A stretch of 57,806 nucleotides of DNA from Catenibacterium mitsuoka_A (GCF_964259225.1 NZ_CAXVKN010000004.1); one strand, 5' to 3'; counted from the first letter of the stretch, positions 24,743 through 34,438 are shown. Program-made: numbers and translations. The notes: generated by a model from the sequence alone, not told the origin.

Positions 24743-25288
24743 ATGAGAAATAAGAAGATATTCACAATACCTAATATATTATCTATGTTTAGATTGTTGC
24801 TGTTGCCGGTAATTGTATATATGTATATGAATCAAAAAGATTATGTCTTAACAGGAACATTATTGGTTATATCAGGTGTGACTGATTTGTTAGATGGATA
24901 TATAGCCCGTACATTTAATATGATGAGTGATCTAGGTAAAATACTTGATCCTGTGGCGGATAAAGCAACCCAAGCAGTAGTACTTCTATGTCTTATGACA
25001 CGCTTTAGATGGCTTGTTATTCCTTTCATATGCATTCTTATTAAAGAACTGTTTATGAGTTGTATTGGTATGGTTGTTATTAAAAAAACAGGAGAAGTAA
25101 ATGGGGCAGTGTGGCATGGTAAAGTTGCTACATGCATGTTAGATTTTATGATTATTGTGCATATTGTCTTCTATAATATTTCCTATACTTTTTCTATTGT
25201 TCTTACAATTATCTCTACACTTCTTATTCTTCTATCATTCTATCTATATGCAAAAGAGAATATCAACATACTAAAAAAGGTGGGTTAA
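24743..25288 (+). CDS. pgsA: CDP-diacylglycerol--glycerol-3-phosphate phosphatidyltransferase
   Basis: 181 residues, integral membrane. Makes phosphatidylglycerol-phosphate from CDP-diacylglycerol and glycerol-3-phosphate. The CDP-alcohol phosphotransferase signature is complete: D-G-Y-I-A-R at ~49-54, then G (SDLGKI) and D-x3-D in LDPVAD. The start RNKKIFTIPNILSMFRLLLLPV is typical. Other CDP-alcohol transferases (for example cardiolipin synthase of this fold) cannot be fully excluded. The stop codon lies in the loop of the shared terminator. Confidence 0.8.
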   Translation: MRNKKIFTIPNILSMFRLLLLPVIVYMYMNQKDYVLTGTLLVISGVTDLLDGYIARTFNMMSDLGKILDPVADKATQAVVLLCLMTRFRWLVIPFICILIKELFMSCIGMVVIKKTGEVNGAVWHGKVATCMLDFMIIVHIVFYNISYTFSIVLTIISTLLILLSFYLYAKENINILKKVG

Positions 25289-25300
25289 ATCCCACCTTTT
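25275..25300. terminator. Bidirectional terminator pgsA / hom
   Basis: AAAAGGTGGG/CCCACCTTTT with six-base loop; overlaps the stop codons of both convergent genes. Confidence 0.85.
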
Positions 25301-26453
25301 AGCTTCTTACTTTGAAATATGTTGCTGAAGTATCCTTTAAAGCGTCTTCTAAATCTTTAAGTTCTACTTTATCAGTAATATAAATATGATCTTCACCAAA
25401 TGAATAGTATTCATCATAATTTAAATTGAGTGGCTGTTCACTTCTTACATAATACTTAGAAGATGTAATAGGATAGACGTTTTCAGTATAATCATAATCA
25501 TGTGTCCATACATCTTTCTTAGCTGTCTTAATAATATCAGCCACTACAGCACTTGCAGTGACATAACGTCCTGCACCCTTACCATAGAATAATACGTTTT
25601 CTAGATAATCACATGTAATTTCTACTACATTATAAGCATCCATGACATTACCTACAATTTCACTCATTGGAACAAGAGTAGGAGATACATCAATACCTAA
25701 ACCATTTTCTAGTTTTTTACTCATCGCAATTAACTTAATTCTATAACCAAGCTTCTTTGCATAATCCATATCTTTCTTAGTGACATTACGAATACCAGTA
25801 CATTTGATCTTATCAAAATCAAAGAATGTACCAAAAGCATTCATAGTAAGAATATAGATTTTATGTGCTGCATCATAACCATCTAAATCTAGTGCAGCAT
25901 TGGCTTCTACATAACCAAGATTCTGAGCAATCTTTAATGCTTCCTCAAAATCAAGATTATCTCTTTCCATTAATGTAAGAATAAAGTTAGTTGTACCATT
26001 TAAGATACCTTCAATCTTATTAATATTGTTTGCTACTAGATCTTCCTTAGCAGGCACAACAACTGGAATACCTCCACCAACACTTGCTTCATAATAAAGG
26101 TTGACACCATTTTCTCTTGCAGCAGTAAAGAGTTCTTTCGCATCATGAGCAATAAGAGCTTTATTTGCAGTTACTACATGTTTCTTCTTATTTAAAGCAT
26201 CTAAGATGATTTTCTTTGCGATAGTTGTACCACCAATAAGTTCTACTACAACATCCACATCTTCATCATTGATGACTTCATGATAATCCTGTGTATAAAT
26301 AATACCATCAGGAAGGTTTACATCCTCAAGTGCACAACCGTACTTAACGACTACTTCTTCCCCAATTGTTTTTTCTAGTCTTTCTTTTTCTTTTGTAAGA
26401 ATATCTACAGTTCCGAAACCAACAGTTCCTAGACCAATAACACCAATAATCAT
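25299..26453 (-). CDS. hom: Homoserine dehydrogenase
   Basis: 384 residues. Reduces aspartate semialdehyde to homoserine on the way to threonine and methionine. Rossmann motif IGVIGLGTVGFGT, then GGTTIAKKIILDALNKKKHVVTANKALIA, EASVGGGIPVV, GILNGTTNFIL and LDLDGYDAAHKI; the catalytic Lys is in the late AKKDVW/GKGAGR region. It is shorter than the usual ~430 residues and lacks a full ACT domain, so threonine feedback may be absent or altered. Single gene with its own terminator. Confidence 0.9.
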   Translation of the reverse strand: MIIGVIGLGTVGFGTVDILTKEKERLEKTIGEEVVVKYGCALEDVNLPDGIIYTQDYHEVINDEDVDVVVELIGGTTIAKKIILDALNKKKHVVTANKALIAHDAKELFTAARENGVNLYYEASVGGGIPVVVPAKEDLVANNINKIEGILNGTTNFILTLMERDNLDFEEALKIAQNLGYVEANAALDLDGYDAAHKIYILTMNAFGTFFDFDKIKCTGIRNVTKKDMDYAKKLGYRIKLIAMSKKLENGLGIDVSPTLVPMSEIVGNVMDAYNVVEITCDYLENVLFYGKGAGRYVTASAVVADIIKTAKKDVWTHDYDYTENVYPITSSKYYVRSEQPLNLNYDEYYSFGEDHIYITDKVELKDLEDALKDTSATYFKVRS

Positions 26454-26579
26454 TTAAAATTCCTCCCCAATAGTATTAGAATTGTATAAAATTTACCATA
26501 TTCATATAATGCTGTCAATTATCTATAAGTTAAAATTTGTATAATATGAGATAAATATTAGAATATTTAGAAATTAAAC

Positions 26580-26605
26580 AAAAAAAGAGGAATTAATCCT
26601 CTTTT
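26580..26605 (-). terminator. Terminator of HAD phosphatase gene
   Basis: AAAAGAGGA/TCCTCTTTT stem overlapping the end of the minus-strand gene, followed on that strand by TTTTTTTG. Confidence 0.8.
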
Positions 26606-27357
26606 AAGATATCCTGAATAGCTTCACTTAAGCTTCCTACAACCTTTTCAGCTTTATCTTTAACTTCATTAGGGGCATAAGTAAATGTATAACCATGTTT
26701 AACACTATCTAATAAAGGAAGATCATTCCATGAATCTCCTATACCATAGACATCATTCTTATTAATATTAAAGTAATCGACAACATGATTAATTCCTGTT
26801 CCCTTAGAACATCCTACACCACATACATCTACATGATTCTTATTCTGGAATGCCGCACATGTATCACTATAATGTTCATTAATATAATCCACGGCTTTTT
26901 TCGCATCTTCAAGATCCCCTTCAGGAAAATGAAATGAGAATGCATCAGTATCTTTAAAAGATAATTCATCTAAAGAATCAATAGTAGTTCCCCAGCTTTC
27001 ATCTTCTGGACGATACATATAAATATCATCCTTATATACAATAGACATATGAACAGGAATCGCTTCTGAGATTTCTCTTACTATATTCATAGGGATATCT
27101 TTTTCAAAAATAACTTCTTCTTTCTTATTAAAGATCACACCACCACTTAAAGTAATATAGAAATCAAAGTCTATATCAGTTAATGGATGCTCTCTATTCC
27201 CACCAAAAGGATATTTAATACCTTCTAACTGTCTACCTGTACATAATCCAAATAGATTTCCCTGTTTCTGGAATGTACGAATCGCTTCTACATCCTGCTT
27301 ATGTACTCCATCACTAAAAAATAATGTATTATCAAAATCACTCGCTAAAATTTTCAT
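26593..27357 (-). CDS. Cof-type HAD hydrolase
   Basis: 254 residues. HAD motif I is ILASDFDNTLFF (nucleophile Asp in DFDNT), motif II CTGRQ region, and motif IV GIGDSWNDLPLLDSV, with C2-type cap between. Such enzymes dephosphorylate sugar phosphates or nucleotides in the cytoplasm; substrate unknown. The gene has its own terminator and abuts the IS605-type element. Confidence 0.85.
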   Translation of the reverse strand: MKILASDFDNTLFFSDGVHKQDVEAIRTFQKQGNLFGLCTGRQLEGIKYPFGGNREHPLTDIDFDFYITLSGGVIFNKKEEVIFEKDIPMNIVREISEAIPVHMSIVYKDDIYMYRPEDESWGTTIDSLDELSFKDTDAFSFHFPEGDLEDAKKAVDYINEHYSDTCAAFQNKNHVDVCGVGCSKGTGINHVVDYFNINKNDVYGIGDSWNDLPLLDSVKHGYTFTYAPNEVKDKAEKVVGSLSEAIQDILKED

Positions 27358-27397
27358 CTTTCTCTCTCCTATATATATAAGAATAAGGAAAATAGGT

Positions 27398-27560
27398 CAA
27401 CTACCCACGACCTAAAGGTCATGGGCTTGTAACTGCCCAGTCGTATTAACGGTTTACACCTCCGACCTTTAACCCCAATAGATATTGCTATCTAAAGTGG
27501 CGTTACATCATAGGGTGGTTGACAGCACCCTTTGCAGCAGAGTTTACTCTGTTACAACTG
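27398..27560 (-). ncRNA. Candidate omega (re) RNA region of IS605 tnpB
   Basis: The right end of the element plus the last codons of tnpB: about 145 non-coding bases with the terminal hairpin and several short stems (for example TAGATAttgcTATCTA). In characterised relatives this yields the TnpB guide RNA, whose guide would start at the edge near 27398. Inferred from the family. Confidence 0.45.
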
Positions 27561-28683
27561 TATTAGGTACTTGGCTATCTGCAAGATAGTTTATTCCCAT
27601 ACGATACAGATTCATAGCTCCAATGCGGTCATCATTAGATTTATAGCTACATTTTTTGCAAGTAAACAGATGTATCTTCTTATTGCGGTTAGACTTTTCA
27701 ATGTGTCCACAACAAGGGCAGCACTGGCTTGTATAGCGAGGGTCTACCTTAATAACAGAAGACTGATTCTGTTTTGCTTTGTAGATTAGTTTCTGCTCAA
27801 GGTCATAGAAAGACCATGATACAGAAACATAACGATTTTTTGTTTTAACTCGTTCTGTAGCATTGCGAATACCTGACAAATCTTCCAATACAAAGAGAGT
27901 GTGCTTTGGGTTGTTTTCAACGAGTGCCTTCGATACCTGATGGTTAATATCCTGCATCCAACGGTTTTCTCGCTGACCGATAGCTTTCAGTCTTCGTCTT
28001 GAGGATGGCGTATGTCGCATTTGGAGTTCCTTACGAAGCTTGGAATAGTTAGCACGTTTCTGTTTAATAGCTTTGCCACTAACAAACCCAGACTTATGAT
28101 TACTGTCATAAGTTGCAACAACAAAGTTAATACCTCTATCTATACCCACAATATTACAGATGTCAGAAATATTACTTTCTTCAACCTCATAGGTAACTGG
28201 TATATGCAGATAGTATTTACCATGTTTATTTACGAGTTTCGCAGTACCAAACTTATAAATAGTATGATCGAAATACTTAGACATTCCATCTGAAAAATAA
28301 GATAACTTCACACGACCATTAAGCGTATTGATTGAAAAACGGTTTTGAGTTAAGGAATAATCTCTGTTCCAAACCAAATCATACTGAGGCTTTTTGAACG
28401 ATGGTTTAACCCACTCATTCTGATTTTCAAGAATGGTCTTATATCTGGCGATAACAGTCTTCAAAACAGACTGAGCCATCTGCGACTTAAGGTTAAATTT
28501 TTCTCGTAAAGTAGAATACAAAGCTTTATTAAGTGAAAACTGCTTTAAGTCATGAGTGCGGAATACATAGTCTGAAACGTAATTACAGGCATTACGATAA
28601 ACAGACATAGTTTCATCAAGCAAAACCTTATCTGTTTCAGCTGCGATTATTTGAATTTTAGCTGTAATAGTCATCTGTTCCAT
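27544..28683 (-). CDS. tnpB: Canonical TnpB (RNA-guided nuclease) with zinc ribbon
   Basis: 379 residues, compact. RuvC-I NIVGIDRGINFVVATYD, RuvC-II LFVLEDLSGIRNATE (Glu present), zinc ribbon TSQCCPCCG...FTCKKCSYKSNDD, and RuvC-III DDRIGAMNLYRMG. All catalytic and metal-binding residues are present. The start overlaps GGAGTGC upstream. It is likely a functional nuclease even though the element's TnpA is broken. Confidence 0.9.
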   Translation of the reverse strand: MEQMTITAKIQIIAAETDKVLLDETMSVYRNACNYVSDYVFRTHDLKQFSLNKALYSTLREKFNLKSQMAQSVLKTVIARYKTILENQNEWVKPSFKKPQYDLVWNRDYSLTQNRFSINTLNGRVKLSYFSDGMSKYFDHTIYKFGTAKLVNKHGKYYLHIPVTYEVEESNISDICNIVGIDRGINFVVATYDSNHKSGFVSGKAIKQKRANYSKLRKELQMRHTPSSRRRLKAIGQRENRWMQDINHQVSKALVENNPKHTLFVLEDLSGIRNATERVKTKNRYVSVSWSFYDLEQKLIYKAKQNQSSVIKVDPRYTSQCCPCCGHIEKSNRNKKIHLFTCKKCSYKSNDDRIGAMNLYRMGINYLADSQVPNTVVTE

Positions 28684-28761
28684 AGATGCACTCCTTTCAT
28701 GGATATTTCACTATATATTATATCTAATTTATAGCGAAATATCTATATTTTGAGGTGAACT

Positions 28762-29165
28762 GTGGATAGTAGATACATCGTCATAAGAGACGAAAATATA
28801 GCCTTAAAGTACATATAGTCCTTGTAACCAAATACCGTAAACAACCACTAATAGGCTCTATTGCTGATTATATGAAACAAAAGATTCTCGATATAGCTAA
28901 TACTCACGCCACGAAATTATTGTGATAGAAACTGACAAAGACCGTATGCATTTCTTATTAAGTTACGATACAGCAGATAGAGTTTGCGATATTGTCAAAA
29001 TTGTAAAGCAGGAAACAATATACCACTTATGGCAAAAGTATAGTTCGGTCTTATCAAAACAGTATTGGAAGGAAAAAAACATTTTGGTCAGATGGTTATT
29101 TTGCTTGTAGCATTGGAGAAGTGTCATTAGCAACTGTACAAAAATATATTGAAAGTCAGGGATAA
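28762..29165 (+). pseudogene. tnpA: Broken Y1 (HUH) transposase TnpA
   Basis: A GTG with TTGAGGTGA upstream opens an IS200-type frame (SRYIVIRDENIALKYI) that hits a stop. Later pieces in other frames read TKYRKQPLIGSIADYMKQKI, TDKDRMHFLLSYDTADRV and, after another shift, FWSDGYFACS and TVQKYIESQG with the catalytic Tyr. The HUH motif is DRMH instead of DHxH. It is a decayed transposase. Confidence 0.75.
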
Positions 29166-29215
29166 TAGATAACGATTTACGAGGCTCCTCCCACCACCTA
29201 TTGGCAGTAGGTTTC

Positions 29216-29434
29216 CGCCTATGACAAACGAAAGGATTTATTTATGAAAAAAGCCATAGTAAAGTGATATGAAACGCTTACATTAAACAAAGATGGATAT
29301 TTGTTTATTGTCGCATTCAAACGATAGGTGTATAACTAATGCAGAAAACAGGTATGAAATAAATGACTTATGGTCATATTGCCTATTTCCTAAAAAAGAT
29401 ATCCATTATGTTCGTTATTTCACAAAAAATTATG
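29216..29434. other. Decayed intergenic stretch before V-ATPase promoter
   Basis: Contains a start-like ATG after AAAGGA (29244) with immediate stops and a short frame (ENRYEINDLWSYCLF, then KDIHYVRYFTKN). It looks like an eroded gene; no family was recognised. Confidence 0.4.
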
Positions 29435-29463
29435 TTAACGCTTTACAAAATTAAGAGTATAAT
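29435..29463 (+). promoter_or_regulatory. Promoter of the V/A-ATPase operon
   Basis: TTAACG (29435-29440), 17-base spacer, TATAAT (29458-29463). About 150 bases of leader follow before the first gene, with short direct repeats TATGTCTG at 29496-29512. No known riboswitch was recognised. Confidence 0.55.
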
Positions 29464-29618
29464 GGATTCATCAACCAAGATACATATACATTTGATATGT
29501 CTGAATATGTCTGTTTGATATAGATGACGCTTTTTTATCACGATGAATTGTTTTTGGTTGAATTTTAAAATTTTTAGGAGTATTATCCTAGAGAATCAAA
29601 GAGAAGGAGGTATGTGGA

Positions 29619-29930
29619 TTGGATAAAATGATTCTTGATATCATAGCTGTAGACCACAGATGTGCTCAGGCTGTAAAAGATGCCAAAAAGAAGAGACAGG
29701 ATACAACTGCAGATATGAACAGTAAGAAGAAGGAAATCTACGATTCTTTCGTTAAAGAGTATCAGGTTACACTTGATGCAAAGAAGAAAGAGTTACAGGA
29801 AAGAATTGACGCAACAAAGAAGAAGAATGAAGAGGATTATAATTCTTCTGTTGAGAAGATCACCAGCCTTTATGAAGCCCACAAGGAGGAGTGGGTTGCA
29901 TCTATCGTAGACAGATGTAAAGAAGTTTAG
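29619..29930 (+). CDS. V/A-ATPase peripheral-stalk subunit (H/G type)
   Basis: 103 residues, almost all charged coiled coil (AVKDAKKKRQDTTADMNSKK). This is the small peripheral-stalk subunit that pairs with subunit E and holds the A3B3 head still. The TTG start is preferred because GGAGG lies eight bases upstream; the internal ATG three codons later is too far. First gene of the operon, as ntpF is in Enterococcus hirae. Confidence 0.75.
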   Translation: MDKMILDIIAVDHRCAQAVKDAKKKRQDTTADMNSKKKEIYDSFVKEYQVTLDAKKKELQERIDATKKKNEEDYNSSVEKITSLYEAHKEEWVASIVDRCKEV

Positions 29931-29940
29931 AGGTGAGATT

Positions 29941-30975
29941 ATGAGTTTTTCATCTAATGCAGTTCTTGCTAAAGCAAGATCTATGTATGGTAAACATCTC
30001 ACTCCTGAAAGCTATGATGAACTTCTAAAGAAAAGAACTGTCAACGATGTTGTCAGTTACTTAAAGAGTGAAACAGCATATGGTCCTATTCTTGAAGGCT
30101 TGAAAGAAACAAGTATTCATAGAGGACAGTTAGAATCACTTCTTGATGAAGAAGAATTCTTACGTGCTATTAGATTGATTCATTATGCACCTAAGGGTGA
30201 CCAGAAGTTTTATCAGCTAGGTATTATTAGACGTGAAATAGCTGTGCTATTGAGTAAAGTACGTTTATTCAATAGTGATGAGACATTGAATTCCGAATTA
30301 GATATACCTTCATACCTACCTCGTTATTCAACGTTTGATCTTTATGGCTTATTAAGTATTGAAGATTACCCATCATTATTAAGATATATGGAAAAAACAC
30401 GTTATTACCATATATTACAGAAATATATGCCTGTAGATGATGAGAAGATCGATACAAACATGATGGAACTTGATTTCAAGCGTGCTTACTATAAGTTATT
30501 CGTTGAAACAGTGAAATCTACATTTAAAGGTAAAAAACAGAAGGATCTACTTACTATGATCTATACTCAGATTGAGTTAGAAAATATTACGAAGATCTAT
30601 AGATTTAAACGATTCTTTAATTCTAAGCCTGAACAAATCAAGAAACAGTTGATCTTGGATTACTCACGTATTCCACAATCAGTAATGAATGAATTGATTG
30701 AAACAAAAGATGCAGAGGAGTTCTTAAAGAAGCTTGCTTCATCACCTTACAAGTTATATGTGGATGATCAAGAATTCGTTTATATTGAATACTATACAGA
30801 TAAAATCAAATATAATCTTGCAAAGAGATATATGAGATTTACTACAGATGCTGCCATGGTTTACATGACATATCTGATTGTATTCGAAAACGAAGTTGAA
30901 AATCTAAAACATATCATTGAAGGTTTAAGATATGGTGAAGAGGCTGAAAAAATAGCCCAGCTGCTTATCTACTAG
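29941..30975 (+). CDS. ntpC: V/A-ATPase subunit C (d-type)
   Basis: 344 residues, all-helical, soluble. Subunit C sits between the central stalk and the c-ring and couples rotation. The start FSSNAVLAKARSMYGKHLTPESYDELL and the repeated YxxxLxxxx helices are typical of the vATP-synt_AC39 family. Ten bases after the preceding gene; ribosome site AGAGGTGA. Confidence 0.85.
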   Translation: MSFSSNAVLAKARSMYGKHLTPESYDELLKKRTVNDVVSYLKSETAYGPILEGLKETSIHRGQLESLLDEEEFLRAIRLIHYAPKGDQKFYQLGIIRREIAVLLSKVRLFNSDETLNSELDIPSYLPRYSTFDLYGLLSIEDYPSLLRYMEKTRYYHILQKYMPVDDEKIDTNMMELDFKRAYYKLFVETVKSTFKGKKQKDLLTMIYTQIELENITKIYRFKRFFNSKPEQIKKQLILDYSRIPQSVMNELIETKDAEEFLKKLASSPYKLYVDDQEFVYIEYYTDKIKYNLAKRYMRFTTDAAMVYMTYLIVFENEVENLKHIIEGLRYGEEAEKIAQLLIY

Positions 30976-30985
30976 GGGGAATAAC

Positions 30986-32512
30986 ATGGCAATAGAAGAA
31001 ATGGAATTGCTGGACATGACCTTTGATAAGAAATACTTAAAAGAGGTTCTATGTCAGTTAAAAGAAACAAAGTATTTTTATCCTCAGCCAGCTACAAAGA
31101 TTGTAAATAACGTTAAAGATGTATTTACAATGACACCTGATGAGGATTATAAGAACATGCTTGATGAATTAAAAGAGCTTGCTGAACATGTAAAGCTTGA
31201 TACATCAAGTGTAAAAGAAGGATCTATTCATTTCGCAAAAGAAGATTATCGTAAGGCACTCGATGATGTGACAAAAGAAGCAAAGCAATATCTTGATATT
31301 AAAGAAGAATTTGTGACTGAACGTGGACAGAATCAGGCTGCTTATGAAATCCTAGAAGGTCTTTCTAATACAGAATTAAATATGGATGAGGTTAAAGAAT
31401 GCGAATATATGGAAGCAAGATTTGGCCGTATTCCTAGAAGAAACAAAGACAAACTTGACTATTATAGAGGACAGTCAATTATGTTCTTAGATCTTGGTGA
31501 AGATGCTAAAAGTGTTTATTGTCTCTATATGACAACTAAGGCAGCTATCTTAAAGGTAGATAACATCTTCCAGTCAGTTGGCTTTGAAGAAATTGAAATT
31601 CCTGATTTCGTCCATGGTAGAATGGAAGACGCAAAGAAGGAATTACTAGAAGAAATTGAAAGTATGAATGCTTCTATTCGTAAAGCAGACAGCCGTTTAG
31701 AAGGTATTAGAGATGCACATGAAGAAGAATTATTAAAGATGTTTGCTGATCTTACTTTTGCTGCTAGAATTGAAGAATTCAAAGTATTTGTTGTTGATTA
31801 TCAATCTAAATATGCTATCTATGGATTTGTACCTGTAAGAGTCGCTAAAGATATTAAAAAGGCTTTTGAAAAGTACAACGTAGAATATCAGGACTTACCT
31901 GCAAATATTTATGGTGATCAGCAGATTATTGCACCAACACTTACTAATAACTATCCATGGGCTAAACCATTTGAAGTGATTTCTAAAGTTAAACAGAGTG
32001 ATCATGTGGATACTACTTTAGCCACTGCAGTACTATTTATCTTAGTATTTGCACTAATGCTAGGTGATATTGGTTTAGGTGTTGTGCTTGTATTACTTGG
32101 ATTACTTATGAGAAAGAAAACTTCAGGAAAAATGATTACTGTTCTTGGTATTGCATCTTTTGTGGGAGGTTTAATTTATGGTGATGCTTTCTATAGTATT
32201 CATCTTTATCCATCAGTAATCCCTGTTGCAGATGCATTTAGTTATCAGCGCTTCATTAATGCGATTCTCTTACTTATTGTAGGACAGTTCTGCATTGGTA
32301 AAGTAAAAGCTATCTATAACGAACAATCAATGATTAATAAGGTATTCTCTATTAAGGGTGTCGTTGGCATCGTCATGGGACTTGCAGTAGCTGCTTATGT
32401 TGCAATTGCTGTAGATACAACTTGGCATGTCTCTTATTTACCATTAGTTGTTGTACTTGTATTAGGCATTGTATTGAACTTCATTAAGAAAGCGCTCGAT
32501 AAGAAACAATAG
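30986..32512 (+). CDS. V/A-ATPase a (I) subunit-like protein, short, first of two
   Basis: 508 residues. The soluble N-terminal ~340 residues follow the subunit I pattern (ELLDMTFDKKYLKEVLCQL, then ARFGRIPRRNKDKLDYY). The membrane part has about six helices beginning TTLATAVLFILVFALMLGDIG. It ends (NFIKKALDKKQ) before the region that in the next gene holds the essential arginine (FLRVGGFVLSHAG). So it cannot by itself provide the ion half-channels and may be a partner or regulator of the full subunit. Ribosome site AGGGGG. Confidence 0.75.
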   Translation: MAIEEMELLDMTFDKKYLKEVLCQLKETKYFYPQPATKIVNNVKDVFTMTPDEDYKNMLDELKELAEHVKLDTSSVKEGSIHFAKEDYRKALDDVTKEAKQYLDIKEEFVTERGQNQAAYEILEGLSNTELNMDEVKECEYMEARFGRIPRRNKDKLDYYRGQSIMFLDLGEDAKSVYCLYMTTKAAILKVDNIFQSVGFEEIEIPDFVHGRMEDAKKELLEEIESMNASIRKADSRLEGIRDAHEEELLKMFADLTFAARIEEFKVFVVDYQSKYAIYGFVPVRVAKDIKKAFEKYNVEYQDLPANIYGDQQIIAPTLTNNYPWAKPFEVISKVKQSDHVDTTLATAVLFILVFALMLGDIGLGVVLVLLGLLMRKKTSGKMITVLGIASFVGGLIYGDAFYSIHLYPSVIPVADAFSYQRFINAILLLIVGQFCIGKVKAIYNEQSMINKVFSIKGVVGIVMGLAVAAYVAIAVDTTWHVSYLPLVVVLVLGIVLNFIKKALDKKQ

Positions 32513-32525
32513 AAGGGAGGATACT

Positions 32526-34424
32526 ATGGCTATCTCAAAATTGCAGCTCGTTGAGATAGAATTCCCTGAAACAATGAGTGATGAAGTATTATCTAAGCTT
32601 GTTGATTCAGAAAAATTTCATCCAGAGCCAGCATCAAAGTTTGTGGATTCAGTAAGAGGTCTTAAGGTCATGAATAAGGATAATCCTTATGCTGATTTAT
32701 TAGGACGTATGGATGAAGCAGCTGAAAAGTATGGTATTCATATCAATACATCAGAAAAGCCTCAGATCATCAATATTGTAGAAGCAGATGATTACTTCTG
32801 CGAATGCCTTGATGAAGCAAACAAAATCTCACGTGTTAAAAATGAATTACAGGTTATGATTGATGAAAACAATCAGGCCAAGAAGTACTTGAAATATATG
32901 AAGGATCTCGATATAGACTTCGATGACCTTTTCTCAAGCGAATATATTCAGGTTAGATTTGGTAAGTTACCTACAATGAATCTTGATAAGTTATCTTATT
33001 ATGATTCACAGGAATTCTTATTTAAATCAATCTATCAGGATGCAAAGACATGTTATTGTTTCTATATAACATCTCCTTCTAATGCTCCTGAAATAGATAA
33101 CATATTCTCTTCATTATTCTTTGAACGTATTCATATTCCTGAATTCCTTCATGGAACTCCAGGTGAATCATTAGAAATTATTGAAGAAGAGAATGCTACT
33201 GCAGAAGCCTCTATCAAGAAATGTGATGGTAAATTAAAAGATTTATTCAGTAATAAAGAAAAAGATTTATCAGTCATTTATGCTTCATGTCAGGAACTTA
33301 ATAAGACAAGTGAAGCACAGAGATATGTCGTAGTATTTGGAAACAATGCTGCTATCTATGGTTTCTGTGATAAACATTATGCACACTCTTTAAAAGAAGA
33401 ACTTGAACAGATGGACAAGGTGCATGTTGAAATCAAACCAGCAATGGGAGATTCAAGACTTTATCCACCTACAAAACTCAAGAACAACTGGTTCTCAAGA
33501 CCATTCAAGATGTTCGTTGAGATGTATGGTGTTCCATCTTATACAGACTTTGACCCAACAAATTTCGTTGCGGTAACATATACATTCTTATTCGGTATGA
33601 TGTTCGCCGATGTTGGTCAAGGTATCCTGCTTTCAATCATTGGTTTCCTTGCTTATAAATTAAAAGGCATGAAGCTTGGTGAAGTAGGTATGCGTATTGG
33701 TATTTCATCTGCAATATTTGGTGTTATCTTTGGTTCAGTATTTGGATCAGAAGAAATCCTCGTTCCATTCTTTGCACCAATGGCATCTGAAAATACTATG
33801 ACGCTATTAGGTGTTGCAATTGGTGTAGGTGTATGTTTAATCATCATCTCAATCCTATTCAATATCTATTTAAACTTGAAGAAGAAACATTGGGGAGAAT
33901 TATTATTCTCTCAAAATGGTGTCGCTGGTTTAGTATTCTATGTTGCAGTATTAGTACTCGCAATGAATATGTTATTAAACCTTGGCTTAAATATCCCTAT
34001 GGGTATCTATGTCGCAATCTTTATCATTGCCCCACTTGTAATGATCTTCTTAAAAGAACCTCTTACTTACAAACTTGAAGGTAAGAAGATGTTCCCACAT
34101 GGATTTGGTAACTTCTTTACTGAATCATTCTTCGAAATGATCGAAGTATTGTTGACATTTGTTGCCAACACTATGTCATTCCTACGTGTCGGCGGTTTCG
34201 TCTTATCACACGCTGGTATGATGCTAGTTGTTTACACATTAGCTGAAATGGTCGGTGGAGTCGGTTATATTATCGTTCTAATTATTGGTAACGCATTTGT
34301 AATGTGTCTAGAAGGATTAATTGTCGGTATCCAGGTATTACGTCTTGAATTCTATGAATTATTCAGTCGTTACTATGAAGGTAATGGTAAACCATTTGTA
34401 TCTATGAAAGAAAGTCTAGAATAA
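32526..34424 (+). CDS. ntpI: V/A-ATPase a (I) subunit, full length
   Basis: 632 residues. N-terminal soluble arm (~1-330), then eight membrane helices starting TYTFLFGMMFADVGQGI. The penultimate helix has NTMSFLRVGGFVLSHAGM with the arginine expected to release ions from the c-ring, and the last contains LEGLIVGIQVLRLEFYELFSRYYEGNG. It forms the ion channel next to the c-ring. By eye it shares the fold and motifs but only modest identity with the shorter gene before it, so the duplication is old. Confidence 0.9.
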   Translation: MAISKLQLVEIEFPETMSDEVLSKLVDSEKFHPEPASKFVDSVRGLKVMNKDNPYADLLGRMDEAAEKYGIHINTSEKPQIINIVEADDYFCECLDEANKISRVKNELQVMIDENNQAKKYLKYMKDLDIDFDDLFSSEYIQVRFGKLPTMNLDKLSYYDSQEFLFKSIYQDAKTCYCFYITSPSNAPEIDNIFSSLFFERIHIPEFLHGTPGESLEIIEEENATAEASIKKCDGKLKDLFSNKEKDLSVIYASCQELNKTSEAQRYVVVFGNNAAIYGFCDKHYAHSLKEELEQMDKVHVEIKPAMGDSRLYPPTKLKNNWFSRPFKMFVEMYGVPSYTDFDPTNFVAVTYTFLFGMMFADVGQGILLSIIGFLAYKLKGMKLGEVGMRIGISSAIFGVIFGSVFGSEEILVPFFAPMASENTMTLLGVAIGVGVCLIIISILFNIYLNLKKKHWGELLFSQNGVAGLVFYVAVLVLAMNMLLNLGLNIPMGIYVAIFIIAPLVMIFLKEPLTYKLEGKKMFPHGFGNFFTESFFEMIEVLLTFVANTMSFLRVGGFVLSHAGMMLVVYTLAEMVGGVGYIIVLIIGNAFVMCLEGLIVGIQVLRLEFYELFSRYYEGNGKPFVSMKESLE

Positions 34425-34438
34425 CGGAGGAAGAAAAA

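Larger units (their letters stand above)
27398..29215. mobile_element. IS605-type element, divergent tnpB and dead tnpA
   Basis: The right end by tnpB has the typical hairpin CCCACGACC-taaa-GGTCATGGG (27404-27425). The tnpA remnant reads the opposite way, and its side ends in a region with ACCTA/TAGGT hairpin at about 29195-29211. Limits are approximate. Confidence 0.7.

Noticed and set aside
29464..29618. Riboswitch in the V-ATPase leader
   Set aside because: The leader is AT-rich with short direct repeats, but no known aptamer core or clear terminator/antiterminator pair was seen.
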